Assembly: GCA_944472135.2 (NCBI GenBank)
Contig: OX235270.1
Location: 140,073,632-140,137,631 of the forward strand
Direction of reading: 5' to 3'
DNA: 64,000 bases
DNA from: Trichobilharzia regenti
Taxonomy: Eukaryota; Platyhelminthes; Trematoda; Strigeidida; Schistosomatidae
In this document: one piece after another, positions 41,856 to 52,179 of the stretch
Numbering within the stretch: the stretch's first letter is position 1
Layout of the letters: each line of letters starts with the position of its first letter
Position numbers and translations under genes: made by a program
The notes under the pieces: model-generated
Seen by the model: the letters and a program-made list of their open reading frames with translations, nothing else
Databases searched by the model: none
What the model was told of the DNA's origin: nothing

Positions 41856-42507
41856 GTAGAGTACCTGAAATTACAATGGTTACATAAATGATAATAACAT
41901 ACTTTAATGTTTGAGTGGTAGTAGAGAAGACACACTATAAAACTGATGCATACAAAATGGAAGCAGTGCAATTACCAGACATATTATTGATACCGGACAT
42001 CTCGAAGAGATTTCTAAGTCTTTCAAAATATTAAATAGACAAAGGGCAGCAAATTTATTACGATTTACCGAAGTGATGGCAATCAAACGATCTAAACCAG
42101 ACTTATCCATACAGAAAGAGAGTGTGACTAACCTCTCACTACCTTGGTAACTGAATTTTGATTGTGATTACACAAATCAGTCATCGAATTCAGTGATCTC
42201 AACTCACTTAACAAATCATAATCTCATAAACTGTAATCGCTTTCACTTTTGGAGTTGCTATGTGAACCTACAAGTTAACACTGTTCTGTTAATCAATTTT
42301 TTCTGTTTTCTGTCTTACTCGTCCCTGACCCCTCTTTCCAACTTTAAAAGCGTATAAATTGATGACGAAAACTTAAACTAAAAGAAATTGTAATGCTTTC
42401 ATCATTTTGGATGCGTCAGTTTGATAGTATCTCTTCTCTACTACCACTCAACACATTAAAGTATGTTATTATCACGCATATAACCATTGTAATTTCAGGT
42501 AGGGGTG

Positions 42508-42559
42508 TGCAGCTGATGAGAACCTGTGAAATAGAATGATGACATCATTTTATACTGCA
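42508..42559 (+). ncRNA. hammerhead ribozyme, right arm of PLE-F
   Basis: UGCAG (42508-42512), CUGAUGA (42513-42519), a short weak stem II segment GAACCUGU, GAAA (42528-42531). Stem III then forms from 42531-42540 with 42544-42553: ten pairs, one of them G-U, loop GAC. A is the nucleotide before the scissile bond (AUA triplet), and CUGCA (42555-42559) pairs fully with UGCAG as stem I. Both cores are consensus. Stem II is the weak point. Confidence 0.7.
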
Positions 42560-42731
42560 AATTTTGTCTTCCTTTCTTTATTGAAATTTATCAAGGGAAC
42601 CAAATGTATGCAGTTAGCATTCATGCTTAAAAAGTGATTCCTCAACATTGAGTTTAGGTTGCCCACGAAACCATTGAGTGAAATTTTGAGGACACCATGT
42701 TATGTAAATCTTTTGGGGAATTTGTTTGATT

Positions 42732-42900
42732 TTATTCTTTTACATTTTGAATTGAACATAGGGCTTCACGCTAAAAGTCTGAAGTTTCGATAGTAGTGGT
42801 TGTATTTTACCAGGGTGAGATTGTTAGCCTCACTTCCATCCTTCACTTTTCACCTGTCTTACCACCGACTTTGTGAGGTTTAGGACAACTTCTCCAGTAT
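42732..42900 (-). mobile_element. SINE-2 copy, truncated
   Basis: Reverse orientation: LINE-like tail TTTATTCTTTTACATTTTGA, CTGAAGTTTCGATAGTAGTG, GAGATTGTTAGCCTCACTTC, then a worn block to CTTTGTGAGGTTTAGG. The tRNA-like head is missing. Confidence 0.75.
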
Positions 42901-43073
42901 CCAGTGGTGGGTCTGATGAGATTTTAGGCCTTCATCACTAGTCTTGCTCAATTAATTTTTTAAAAAAACCTCAAAGAAGCGTTAAAAATCTCACTTCTGT
43001 TAGTGTCGTATCCATGCAAATGTAAGTGTATTGAGATATTTTAAAATGTGTTTCTGTGTTTCTTATTTTCCAG

Positions 43074-43216
43074 CTAACTGATTCAAGCTTGGGTTTATTT
43101 AATTCTAAAACTGGTACAATTATTATTGAAATACACTGGTTATACAGACACCAAGTTTACATTGATACAATTTGTCAAACAGATGAAATTGGAGCACGAC
43201 AGTATCAACAAATGAG
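43074..43216 (+). CDS. Host gene, internal exon (coiled-coil / Ser-rich protein, partial)
   Basis: The exon follows a strong acceptor (TTTCTTATTTTCCAG, ending 43073) and ends at AATGAG|GTAAAC. Only one frame is open across the 143 bases. It starts in phase 0 and reads LTDSSLGLFNSKTGTIIIEI, then HWLYRHQVYIDTICQTDEIG and ARQYQQMR, ending in phase 2 (two bases of an Arg codon). The other two frames hit stops within the first seven bases. The next exon that accepts phase 2 is 59038-59538, and the join gives QYQQM-R-CELMRITKEKD, a smooth charged helix typical of a coiled coil. I do not recognise the family. The upstream exon would end in phase 0 and was not found. The following intron (43217-59037) is about 15.8 kb and is full of SINE, PLE and LINE copies. 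Confidence 0.7.
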
Positions 43217-43306
43217 GTAAACAATGCAAAAGTGTTTTTGATTACTTAAACCCATACACTCTCTCTGTTTTTTTTCTCTAGAATGTAGTATAACCTGTAA
43301 CTGCAA

Positions 43307-43530
43307 GTAAGTGTTAGTGGCTCAGTGGTAGTGCGCTCTAGGGTTTGATCCCCATCGGACTCACCCTTAAACCTCACTAAGCCGGTGGTAGTAGGGCTTG
43401 GTAAAGGGGGAAGATTGGGTGTGAGATTAGCAACCGCACCCTATAGAAATAAAAAGCCACTGCTGGCAAAACTTCAGAGCCGAAGCTTGAAGCCCTATGT
43501 CCCAGTCAGAACACAAAGAAATAGAATGAT
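43307..43530 (+). mobile_element. SINE-2-like copy with short head
   Basis: Head GTTAGTGGCTCAGTGGTAGT has box A TGGCTCAGTGG, with box B GGTTTGATCCCC only about 25 bp later, so the head is internally shortened. The CTTAAACCTCACTAAGCC block, GAGATTAGCAACCGCACCC and the tail (AAGCCCTATGTCCCAGTC) follow. Confidence 0.75.
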
Positions 43531-44298
43531 TTCTAAAAAAAAGAATGAAAATAACAAGGAAATCACACCTTTAATCTATCGAATTTTAAACCTAATTATT
43601 GTGAAATTTTGACTTGACGCCTATTTGTCTTAAAGCTGTATATATACATATATATATATGTATATATATATTAGACATCTCACTATGGCAACAGAAGTAC
43701 TACGTGTTTCATCAGATGGACTTAAATTGAACACGATTAAATTTGCCTAGTGCTCACCCTAGATTGAATATTGGAGTAGAATTCCGAACAGTCAAAATTT
43801 TAGGGTGATGAAAATTATGTATGTGATTGATTCCTGTGAGATTGCTCCCGCACTGTTGTCTGTCTCATCAATGGAAGCAACTCAGGTTTCTCAAACACGC
43901 TGGGATTATTTTACATAACTTATAATGATTCAAATTGACTCGGCGCTCAAATTATTCTAGAAAATGTCTAACATCAACGGTCTGGAAACTTATGAGAATG
44001 TACTAATCTCAGAAACTTAAGTATGCAATACAACAGTAGTTACTGGAAATTAGATTGTATCAAGGGAAGGTGATTGCCTATATATGTACAGGATAAGAAA
44101 CTTGTAGATGGTGTTTCAAGAGCAAACCATCTTTAAGCAACTAAGAAACACAAATAAAGCTATCAAAATTGTCAACAACCCTAATAGAAGGTACGGCACT
44201 CCTAAAGTTGCAAAATTAGAATATCTTGCCTGGGTCAGTCAAATTTTAGAGTATCCATAGGTACTCAGGAACACAATCAAACAAATAAAAAAATTACT
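43531..44298. repeat. (TA)n tract and unclassified repeat F
   Basis: 43638-43671 is an interrupted TA microsatellite. 43895-44010 resembles 20050-20115 and 21600-21660 (repeat F). The remainder is unassigned. Confidence 0.4.
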
Positions 44299-44490
44299 GT
44301 GCGTCGGTGGCAAGGTGGTTAGGACTCTTGCCAACCATATACACGGTCCAAGTTCGATCCCCTGCCGATTCACATCTGATATCTATGGTCGGCCTGCAAA
44401 ATTTTGGCTACCGATATCGATGCTGAAAATTCCATACTTGTACCAAAAATACAGTGTGGAATTCAAGCTGTAAATCAGAAATAAAAAAAC
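44299..44490 (+). mobile_element. SINE-1 copy
   Basis: Head GTGCGTCGGTGGCAAGGTGG, box B shortened (AAGTTCGATCCCC), body complete, tail AAATCAGAAATAAAAAAAC. Confidence 0.9.
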
Positions 44491-45081
44491 TTTTTTTAAT
44501 TCATTCTTCAATAAAACTCATTCGAAAATTGAAAAATACTCGTAGGTAATGACTACAGTGTCATTTTCATGCAATGTTTCTTCTTTCTTTGTTCAAATAC
44601 TATGTGATTCATGGGAAATCTAGGCCTGCATCATACTGTCATTCAACAAAATGACATTTGTTACTGCACACAGATGCGTGATAGGGCCGGAATTAGGGTG
44701 GCACTAAAACTTACAACTACGGCAATTAAATAAAAAAAATATTTTAATTTAGAAGATGCCATGAAATAACTGTGAATTCGTCTAGGTTATACAAGTCAAC
44801 TTCAGCTGGTTAGATTATTAGGGCATAAGAATGAGGAAACTCTAAAACGATGCTCGGCGTGCACAAGCGTGTGATCTTGTGTATAAAACATATGGACATT
44901 TGCATTGATTAGCCGCTAGGATGCAACTAATGCAGCAGTATCAGTGTTGACTGGATTCTACCATTCCAGATTGCTATGTGGCGATTCTTCATCGAGGTAC
45001 TTTTTGATATGCTACTTAGTGGCTGGCGTCTAGCAGCAGGAAGCGCTCGACCAAGGTTTAGTGCTTTTCACTACTTGTCAC
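44491..45081. other. No gene seen
   Basis: AT-rich intronic DNA, nothing recognised. Confidence 0.35.
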
Positions 45082-45250
45082 CAGGAAGCTCGTCAACCAT
45101 GCACATGGCCCTGGGTTCGATCCCCAGCTGATGTCAGTGATCGGCCTGCTGAATTTCGGCCAACGAAATCACATGCTGAAAATTCCATACTTCTACCAAA
45201 AAGTACTGTGTGGAATCAAGCTGTACTAAAGTAAATAAATAAAAATAAAT
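45082..45250 (+). mobile_element. SINE-1 copy, worn and 5'-truncated
   Basis: The head begins in the middle (CTCGTCAACCATGCACATGG) with an intact box B (GGTTCGATCCCC). The body is readable to GTGTGGAATCAAGCTGTACT plus an AAATAAATAAAA tail. Confidence 0.8.
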
Positions 45251-45264
45251 ATGCGATCTTCATG

Positions 45265-45350
45265 TTCAAACAGATATACCTCAGTGTTGCAGTCAAAGAA
45301 GCTTCCGTTGAGTCAAGTGGCATTGACTCTGACTGCAGCCGTTAGAGATA
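45265..45350. repeat. SINE-5-related fragment with inverted repeat
   Basis: TATACCTCAGTGTTGCAGTC resembles the SINE-5 core. AAGTGGCATTGACTCTGACTG follows; GCAGTCAAAG and CTGACTGC are partly inverted around it. Confidence 0.35.
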
Positions 45351-45354
45351 TATT

Positions 45355-45532
45355 TTTTGCTATAGCTTGATTCCACACGTATTTTTGCTACAAGTATGAA
45401 ATTTTCAGCATGTGATATTGATAGCCCAAATTTTGCAGGCCAACCATAGATATCAGGTGTGCGTCGGCAGGGGATCGAACCCCAGACCATGTGAATGGTC
45501 CGCGGGAGTCCTGACTGCTGTACCACTGACAT
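45355..45532 (-). mobile_element. SINE-1 copy
   Basis: Reverse orientation, body and box B intact, head worn (GATGTCAGTGGTACAGCAGT). It lies only about 100 bp from the forward copy at 45082, forming a hairpin-prone pair. Confidence 0.85.
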
Positions 45533-46002
45533 CAATTCCGACAGGGTCGCAGACGCTCCTGCCTAACGAAAGCCAACGGAAACAAAATCTAGGTCGGAGG
45601 TTTTCTGCTTACTTCTTTCAAAGAAACTAGTCTGTTGAAAGTTGCATTAGAAAAAATCAGGATACTAAGTGAGACGATCATCTTTTTCTATTCACAAGCA
45701 GTTATTTGTGTTCCATATTCTTATCTGGTTAATAGTAATGTTTTCCAATATATGTTATAACGGATACACGTATGTGGAATCGGATCTATGCTATAAAGAA
45801 TACTCGAATTCCTACAAAGTCTTTAGCATAACTTTAATTTGTGTATATCAAATGACTGAAAATTTTTTCAAGGTAGGTATTCCATTCCCAACATTAATGT
45901 GCCGGTGACATACCAGTTTAATTTGAATAGTAATTTGCAGCAAAAGTATGGTGCATGACCGATGACCGATTCTTCTATTTAGGACTTATATCTTTGGCTA
46001 AA
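45533..46002. other. No gene recognised
   Basis: A 79-codon open frame at 45669-45908 is hydrophobic in its first half (FHILIWLIVMF). I cannot link it to any family. It may be chance. Confidence 0.3.
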
Positions 46003-47180
46003 CAAAAGTAAAAGTACGTAGACGACACATTTGTAATAATCAACAGAAACGAGTTCGATAAAACTCACAACTTAATAAACAACGTCTCCAATGACATCGA
46101 ATTAAAAAGATAAGAAGAATTCGAGAACCAAATCCCATTTTTGGACGTCTTAGTCAAGCGAACAACCACAGGGGAATTAGAAACCTAAGTTTGTAGAAAA
46201 TCAACGCACACAGACCAAATGCTGATGTACAACAGCAACAATTCAATAACACACCAAAGGAATTGCATACAAACACTATTCAAGAGGGTCAGGACTCTTT
46301 GCAACACTCCCGCCTTAAGGATAATTGAAGGAAGATATCTCATGGATGCTTTTCAAAGGAATGGATATCCACGGAATTTCATCAAGAGACATATGCCCCC
46401 AAGCCCCAAGGAAAGCACAAAGAAAATCGCCCTACCATATATAAAAGACATCCCAGAACTCACCGCAAGACCACGAAAACCTTTAGGAATCGACGTTGAG
46501 CACAAAACAACAAAATCACTTCACTCAGTTCTATGTCAACTGAAAGACAGAATCAACAACGAAAGAAGATAAAACCAACATCATCTACAAAGTAAATTGT
46601 AACAACTGCGAAAAAACACTACATTGGTCATAGTGGACGTCCCCTTCGTCTTCGTATCCACGAACATAAGCTAGCCGTCAAAAGACATGACATCCACTCC
46701 CTCACTCATATCGCCTCACTACATACAGACAACCGCGGACATCAATTCGACTGAGACAACCAGCGTTCAACTATTAGACAGAGGAAACGACACCAAGAAT
46801 GCTAGATACTTTTTAGAAGCCTGACTGGTATTCCAGTGATTCATCAATCAATAGACACATTGAGATAGACAAAATTTATCAACCGATAAGAAGCAAATCT
46901 CACACACAAAGGGTCAAAGTTCAAATAAAAGTAACAATCAGTTCTAATACAATTAGCCTCGAGGGTGTGAAAACACACAAAATCAACCAATCAAGTCCAG
47001 GGTCGTCCACCAGGAGATATGATTAACAAACTCATGGAGAAATCTGAAAGCTCACTTCAATGAATTGAAGTATGCACTGAGGGAAGATGTCACCTATTAG
47101 GGGGAGTTGAAAGCTTCGCAAATTAACTATCCAGCTCAGAAAACACAATCACATCAAAATCATTCACCTGAGCTACAAAT
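46003..47180 (+). mobile_element. PLE-B1 copy: RT C-terminal half, linker, GIY-YIG remains, terminal repeat
   Basis: It begins at the catalytic box (YVDDTFVIINRNEFDKTHNL, about 46015-46075), then QIPFLDVLVKRTTTGELET and TDQMLMYNSNNSITHQRNC. The 117-codon frame 46219-46572 carries IIEGRYLMDAFQRNGYPRNF, KKIALPYIKDIPELTARPRK and HKTTKSLHSVLCQ. A stop and shift precede the GIY-YIG start (KTNIIYKVNCNNCEK), and the nuclease continues with frameshifts to about 46860. The PLE-B1 end at 47060-47170 has a hammerhead region with an insertion in its core. YVDD is intact but the upstream palm is missing. Confidence 0.85.
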
Positions 47181-47646
47181 CTTCTCCATCACAACTAAGT
47201 AAACGTGCTAACAATGGCTTATAATAAGTTGAAAACGCCAGTAAATAAGTTAGTCAAATAAAGAACTTCAGGCATTCAAATTATCGAAATTTGGCATCAG
47301 CTACTTTCAATTTCACACGTTCACTAAGTATACAAACAAATCATATTTAATAAGACTTTACTCTTTAAATCTCAATACAGTATAACTACAACAATATATA
47401 ATTAAATTAAAGCCATTCATCCTCGTCGTACACAAACTGAAGCCTGAGACTATGGTTGAACGCCTAACTCTTCGTTTCTTTTTATATCCAAATATATACA
47501 GAATTTTGTTGGTTTTTGTGGCATTGAACAGAATACCAGACTTTGTAAATAAAAGATAATCATCAAAAACGATGTAGGAGAATTCAAGCGTAAACAAATC
47601 TTTCACAATACAATGTTATCAGTTATCTCACCTAATAATAATAATA
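47181..47646. other. No gene seen
   Basis: AT-rich intronic DNA. A reverse 82-codon ORF (47358-47606) has no recognisable motif. Confidence 0.35.
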
Positions 47647-47879
47647 AATAATTTTTCCTTCACGTTCCCAGTGGAACATAGGGCTTCAAGCTAGAGGCTT
47701 GAAGTTTCTGTAGCAGTGTTTATTTTTTACAGGATGGGTTGCTAGCCTCATGCCCAACCTTTCCTCTTTACCAGGATTATTTCTGGTTTAGCGAGGTAAA
47801 GGAGTGCGTCGGCCGGGGATCGAACCCCAGGCCATGTGCATAGTCGGCGAGCGTCCTAACCGCTGTGCCACCGACGCAC
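47647..47879 (-). mobile_element. SINE-2 copy, full length and close to consensus
   Basis: Reverse orientation: tail TTCCTTCACGTTCCCAGTGG, GAAGTTTCTGTAGCAGTG, CCTCATGCCCAACCTTTCC, GGTTTAGCGAGGTAAAGGAG, then the complete tRNA-like head ending at 47879 with box B (reverse GGTTCGATCCCC) and box A (TGGCACAGCGG). Best reference copy for the family here. Confidence 0.9.
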
Positions 47880-48361
47880 AGACAAAACTAATGATAATAA
47901 TAATAGTTTAGCCTATTTTCGAAAATGACGTGTAATGTGTTGTTTATAAGTGAATTTCAAGATAAATATATATACTAAGTGTTAGCATACATAATGCCTG
48001 GCAAAAAGTCCACACCTTTCCTAAAATATTAGTACCATAGTAGGATTGCTGTCTAAGACGACTAATTGAGAATAATATATACCACACAGTGAAAATAACA
48101 CTATACTCATGCTAATTCATCTTTATTTAGTGTGTTTGATGCTGTAGGGTTTAGTCAAGGGAGAAATAATTTCACACCTATAAGTAGTCTACATGTGAAA
48201 ATTGAGCAAAGTGGATAAGCGGAATAGCCTACTGGAAAGTCTTTCAAAAGGATATTTCTGCTGTATTTATTTTTCCAAAGAGATTTCCAGTCACTTTTCC
48301 TTTATTATCACAGTATGTCACCTTAATGTGACGCACTAAGTGAACAAATCGTGGATGGCAG

Positions 48362-48365
<4 letters not shown>
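47880..48365. other. No gene seen
   Basis: Nothing recognised apart from a short AAT run at 47892-47908. Confidence 0.35.

Positions 48366-48396
<31 letters not shown>
48366..48396. repeat. (AT)n microsatellite
   Basis: About 31 bp of TA repeats. Confidence 0.9.
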
Positions 48397-48401
<5 letters not shown>

Positions 48402-48890
48402 AATAGTTGGCCTGCGTTAATCACCAGGGCTACCGAAATTGCCTGCCATCGAAATGCTTGATTTCATCTGGATTTATCATTGTTTTAATCGTCCAGTTAT
48501 ATCACGTGACCCTGTACGTAAACTTGCGTGCTGATTTCAATTGCTTTCAAGTACACGCTAGGCAGTTCTTCAACGAAATGAAGATCCACTTCAGATTATT
48601 ACAAGACATTTAAATCTTGTATTTAAAAAAACACAGCATTTTTGAACTAAATAAACCGGAAATTTTTGTACCATATGTTCGCATATCACTTGAATTTTTT
48701 TTATTCCTTCAAGTTGAACAATGGCGTCCCAGGAGTGCGGAAGCTCCAGTGACCTTGAACGCATGCTGGTCATTGGCTGATGGCACCTGTCATTATCATA
48801 TGTGAAATGCTAACGCCATTAACCAACTAAGCAGTAAAGTTCACTCAGATCACGCTTTTAAGTACTTTTTGGATAAAATGATAATAGCTT
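48397..48890. other. No gene recognised
   Basis: Overlapping short ORFs on both strands (48407-48613, 48617-48805) have no recognisable motif. Confidence 0.3.
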
Positions 48891-49085
48891 GTTAGGGTTA
48901 GGATTAAAGTTTAAGTAAGTATGGGGTTAGGGTTTGGATCAGGGTTATAATTAGCACTAGGATTAGAATTACGGTTTGGATAATGGTTATGATTACGGTT
49001 AAGACTAAACTTAGGCTTAATGTTAAGTATAAGGTCAGGATTAAGTCTAGGCTTACACTTAGAGATAGAATTAGAGTTGATGTCA
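48891..49085. repeat. Degenerate telomere-like (TTAGGG-type) tract
   Basis: GTTAGGGTTAGGATT at the start is followed by about 190 bp of six-base-spaced variants (GGGGTTAGGGTTTGG, CAGGGTTATAATTAG, AGGATTAAGTCTAGGC). TTAGGG is the usual flatworm telomere repeat. Here it is interstitial and worn. Confidence 0.6.
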
Positions 49086-49127
49086 TTTATTCTGATTTGT
49101 TTTTATTATCGATATAATAATAAAACC

Positions 49128-49505
49128 TGGGCACTGTGGTAGAGTTTAATTCCATTATGGGTAAAATTTGTTTTGATAAAGTCTCACAGTGTTATACAGT
49201 AATGTTTACTGATGACCACGTTTCGAGCACAATTTATTGCTGCTCATAATCATTTCAAGGTACTCATACGACTTCCTAACTTCATTTATATAGTTCCATT
49301 ATTTTTCACTTGATTTGATTGGTAGCAGTATTTTCCATATTTCCGGTATGAGTGATGAGTCATTCCTATTGCATTTGTTGCGTGTAGACTCAATGAACCA
49401 GGCAGGAACCAGTAATCAAGCTCTCTTTTCACCTACCCAGATTACTTTTTAGAATTTCAACCCTCTCCCATCCTACTGTGTGGTTGTGTGTTAATGCGGT
49501 CGTTC
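49128..49505 (-). mobile_element. PLE-C 3' end fragment
   Basis: Terminal repeat (49135-49290, with TGATGACCACGTTTCGAGCA) followed by the worn end of the nuclease region (to 49505; compare 17330-17520). No RT. Confidence 0.75.
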
Positions 49506-49846
49506 ATCCGCTCACTGGAAACCATAGTAATTCAACCGAGGGCATTCGGGGAAGACTGCACAACAGGATATTAGAGGTAAATGATTCGCAAAAACACCTC
49601 ATCTGTAGTCATCTCGGTGAATATATGCACAGAAACTAGTCTATCTCAGCAACTGACACTCCTCATTATAACTGGGATGTATTTTTAAGTCATGTCAGAG
49701 AAATATAGCCAGTTCAGCGTGTTTTCGAGCATTTTATTGTCAACATACATCATTTTTTATGCAAACGTTCCCCAATTTATAATTTGTTGGCTGATGGTCA
49801 GCCGTACGTTTGCACTCCTGAGACGCTATTGTTGAACTTTTCCATT
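49506..49846. other. No gene seen
   Basis: Intronic DNA, nothing recognised. Confidence 0.35.
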
Positions 49847-50087
49847 TTTTTATTCCTTCATGTTCACCCTGGAACACAGGGCTTCAAGCTAGAACTCTGA
49901 AGTTTCGGTAGCAGTGATGTTCATTTTTGGTTGATGGGATGGGGTTGCAAGCCTCATGCACAACCTTCCTTCTTTACCTGTCTTATTACTGGCTTAGCGA
50001 AGTAAAGGAGTGTGTCGGTGGCCGGGAATTGAGCCTCGGACCACCTGCTTGGTTGGTGAGCACTCTACCATTGTGCCACCGACGCAC
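49847..50087 (-). mobile_element. SINE-2 copy
   Basis: Reverse orientation, full length. Tail TTTATTCCTTCATGTTCACC; the tRNA-like head ends at 50087 with a worn box B. The head differs from most SINE-2 in the anticodon region (CTGCTTGGTTGGTGAGC), like the copy at 22140. Confidence 0.85.
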
Positions 50088-50139
50088 ATTTTCTGAAATA
50101 AGGCTTTATTATTATTAAAACAATTAGCCCCTTTGATAA

Positions 50140-50960
50140 ATTTGAATAAGACATTTAGAAGACAAATTTCGTGAGATGATATCTCCATTTCGTAGTTTCT
50201 TTACAACCACTTAACAAGTAATATGGTTAACAGTAGTAAAAGAAAATAAAGTGCATTACAATTACTCAGTTATATAAAACAAAAGTACATACTAATGACC
50301 AATCATATTTAAATAGGTCAAGTAGTCCACGGTAAGCGAAAATTGAAGTCAATTGTTATTTGTACCTATTGTTTAGGACGTATGTGATCAATCCCAAATG
50401 CTTTCATCACCTTCAATAACCTAGAATTTGAGTTATGTGATGAAACAGTTGTGGAACAGTCATTAATGTTGATTTTGTGACCTGTCATTAATAAGTGCTT
50501 TGCAAATGGATGATAATGATGCTGGATTTCTATTCAGATTAATCGCATTGGGATTTTCTATATGTTTCAATAACCATTTTGAAACATGTTCTTTTCGACC
50601 GCGACATTGGAACATTTTATTAGTTCTACATATATAGGCGTGTTTCACCACAACGGTAGGTGAACTTGTAGATAAGGTTTAGAGTAGAGTCCACAGAACT
50701 TCGTCCTTTAATCGTAGTTACAGGGATCGAAAATATTCTGCATATGAGGGAAAGGGATGCGGCGTAGAATGTGTGTTTAATGGCTGACGGAAATCTTCGA
50801 GCTGGCTGTCAACTGCACAATCTGGTCACCCTTGAATGGTAGGTTAATAAAGATAGCTTTCTTTGGTTTAGAAGCTGTCTTTTCGAGATGCGGTCTGTTC
50901 TTTTGTTTTATATAACTGAGTAATTGTTGTTGTATACTTATATTTCATAAATATTGGAAT
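50140..50960 (-). mobile_element. PLE-E fragment: linker and GIY-YIG domain
   Basis: The reverse strand reads KPKKAIFINLPFKGDQIVQL (linker, about 50870), worn NLIYKFTYRCGE (nuclease start, about 50670), then RLYICRTNKMFQCRGRKEHV and SKWLLKHIENPNAI (50500-50640). Terminal sequence lies below 50400. GTTATATAAAACAAAAGTAC at 50273 has an inverted match at 50905-50925 (GTTTTATATAAC), so this copy also has inverted ends. Stops throughout. Confidence 0.7.
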
Positions 50961-51589
50961 CGTATTACTTATTCTGAGTGCTGGAGATTGCCATAATGGT
51001 TTCACATAATTGACGGTCTGTCTTGCTTTCCTGATCCCCCCCTAACACTCTATTCTGTCTCACCTATAGTTGAAACGGTGCTGCCTGGACAAATGAAAGA
51101 AGCTCCTTCATTCAAATTACTCCCATTTAGGCAGTCACTCACAATTCCTGACCTCCTCTGCCACTTCATAACATATAGTGCTACCGCCAACCAATTTTTT
51201 TCTCAAAGGCCATTGATTTGCTTTATCTTCGTTACTGTCAGTTTCGCGGATAAATCTAATTAATCGCAACATTTCAAATATTTTCAGTAGTTTGATGGCT
51301 TAAGTAATGCTTTATTCTTTTTTTACCAGTGGATATAGATGAAAGGAATAACACGAGAATTCAGTGTCACACGCATTCAGTGCCTCCTTGTCTAGCAGAT
51401 GTCAAAGTATGACCGCTATTTTCTTTCTTTTTAGCTTAGTTTTATAAATTAGCAGTAGACTGTAAGGAAATATTGTAATGTGCCTGTGTTTTGAGAGGCG
51501 ATCACAAATTATGAAAAATATTATCTGCAGTGGCACTTACATGTGAAGCAGCTATGTTACCGATACAGATTCAGATTTACTGATTGAGG
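50961..51589. other. No gene assigned
   Basis: An open frame after a possible acceptor (TCTGTCTCACCTATAG, ending 51070) reads ETVLPGQMKEAPSFKLLPFR and continues to 51263 without a clear donor. I cannot place it in the host gene because its phase does not fit the neighbouring exons. Confidence 0.3.
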
Positions 51590-52082
51590 ATAGAAGGCCT
51601 GAAGCCTATGTTAAATCTTTTTCTAGTAAATTTCTGTGCTTCTCTCCAAACCCTTTCTTAAATGAGTCAATTGCGGGCGCTGACACCAATTCTTGGGAGA
51701 TTCAGTTCCAGGAGTTGATAATCCGTTATGAGGACCAATACTTCACAACAATACAGTTTATCCTTGGCTTTTCAACTTTTCTGCTATGACCTCTAAAGTG
51801 CTCCGACCTAGTGAGGAGGATAGTAGAGAATAGGTCAGGTTCGTAGTTATTATTTAAAATTCTAAACTTTGTAATGAAATCTCCCCTCTGCATGTGGTAT
51901 GACAGGGAAAAAAATTTAATCTCTTTAGTCTTTCATATTGTGATAAATTAATCATGTCAGAAACAGATCACACGTGTTGTCCTCCTCTGAACTCTTTCTA
52001 GAATATGTAAGTCCACTTTAAGACAAGAACTGCCTGCATGTATACAGTTTTTGTAGTCCTGACCTCACCATAGATGCATTTA
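51590..52082 (-). mobile_element. CR1-like LINE ORF2 C-terminus
   Basis: The reverse strand reads VKWTYILERVQRRTTRVISD, then LSQYERLKRLNFF, a worn GEISLQSLEF segment, NCIVVKYWSSYRIINSWN and a SAPAIDSFKKGLE-like end. These are the conserved C-terminal blocks after the RT of CR1/Jockey LINEs (LExVQRRxTR, YxxRLxxL, NSWNxL, VxAxSxxxFKxxL). Degraded; no RT palm. Confidence 0.75.
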
Positions 52083-52179
52083 AAGGGGTGAACATATTTC
52101 TAGTGATTCCAGTAAAGGCTCAGCAAATTTGCCATAAAGATCTGAAACTACCTGCTGCCATGAAATGTAATAACAGAAA

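Larger units (their letters stand above)
41780..42600 (+). mobile_element. PLE-F copy flanked by inverted terminal repeats with hammerheads
   Basis: The left arm (41780-41935, reverse) and right arm (42428-42600, forward) match over about 160 bp and contain the CTCTTCTCTACTACCACTCA and ACCATTGTAATTTCAGGTA blocks. Between them the forward strand encodes the end of a PLE nuclease (GHLEEISKSFKI, LLRFTEVMAIKRSKPDLSIQ, then LSLPW and a stop). Each arm carries one hammerhead (41801-41855 and 42508-42559). The RT and the nuclease start are lost. Confidence 0.85.

Noticed and set aside
51071..51263. Open frame ETVLPGQMKEAPSFK after a good-looking acceptor
   Set aside because: No donor in a compatible phase, ends at a stop, and no composition match to the host protein. 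Kept as unassigned.
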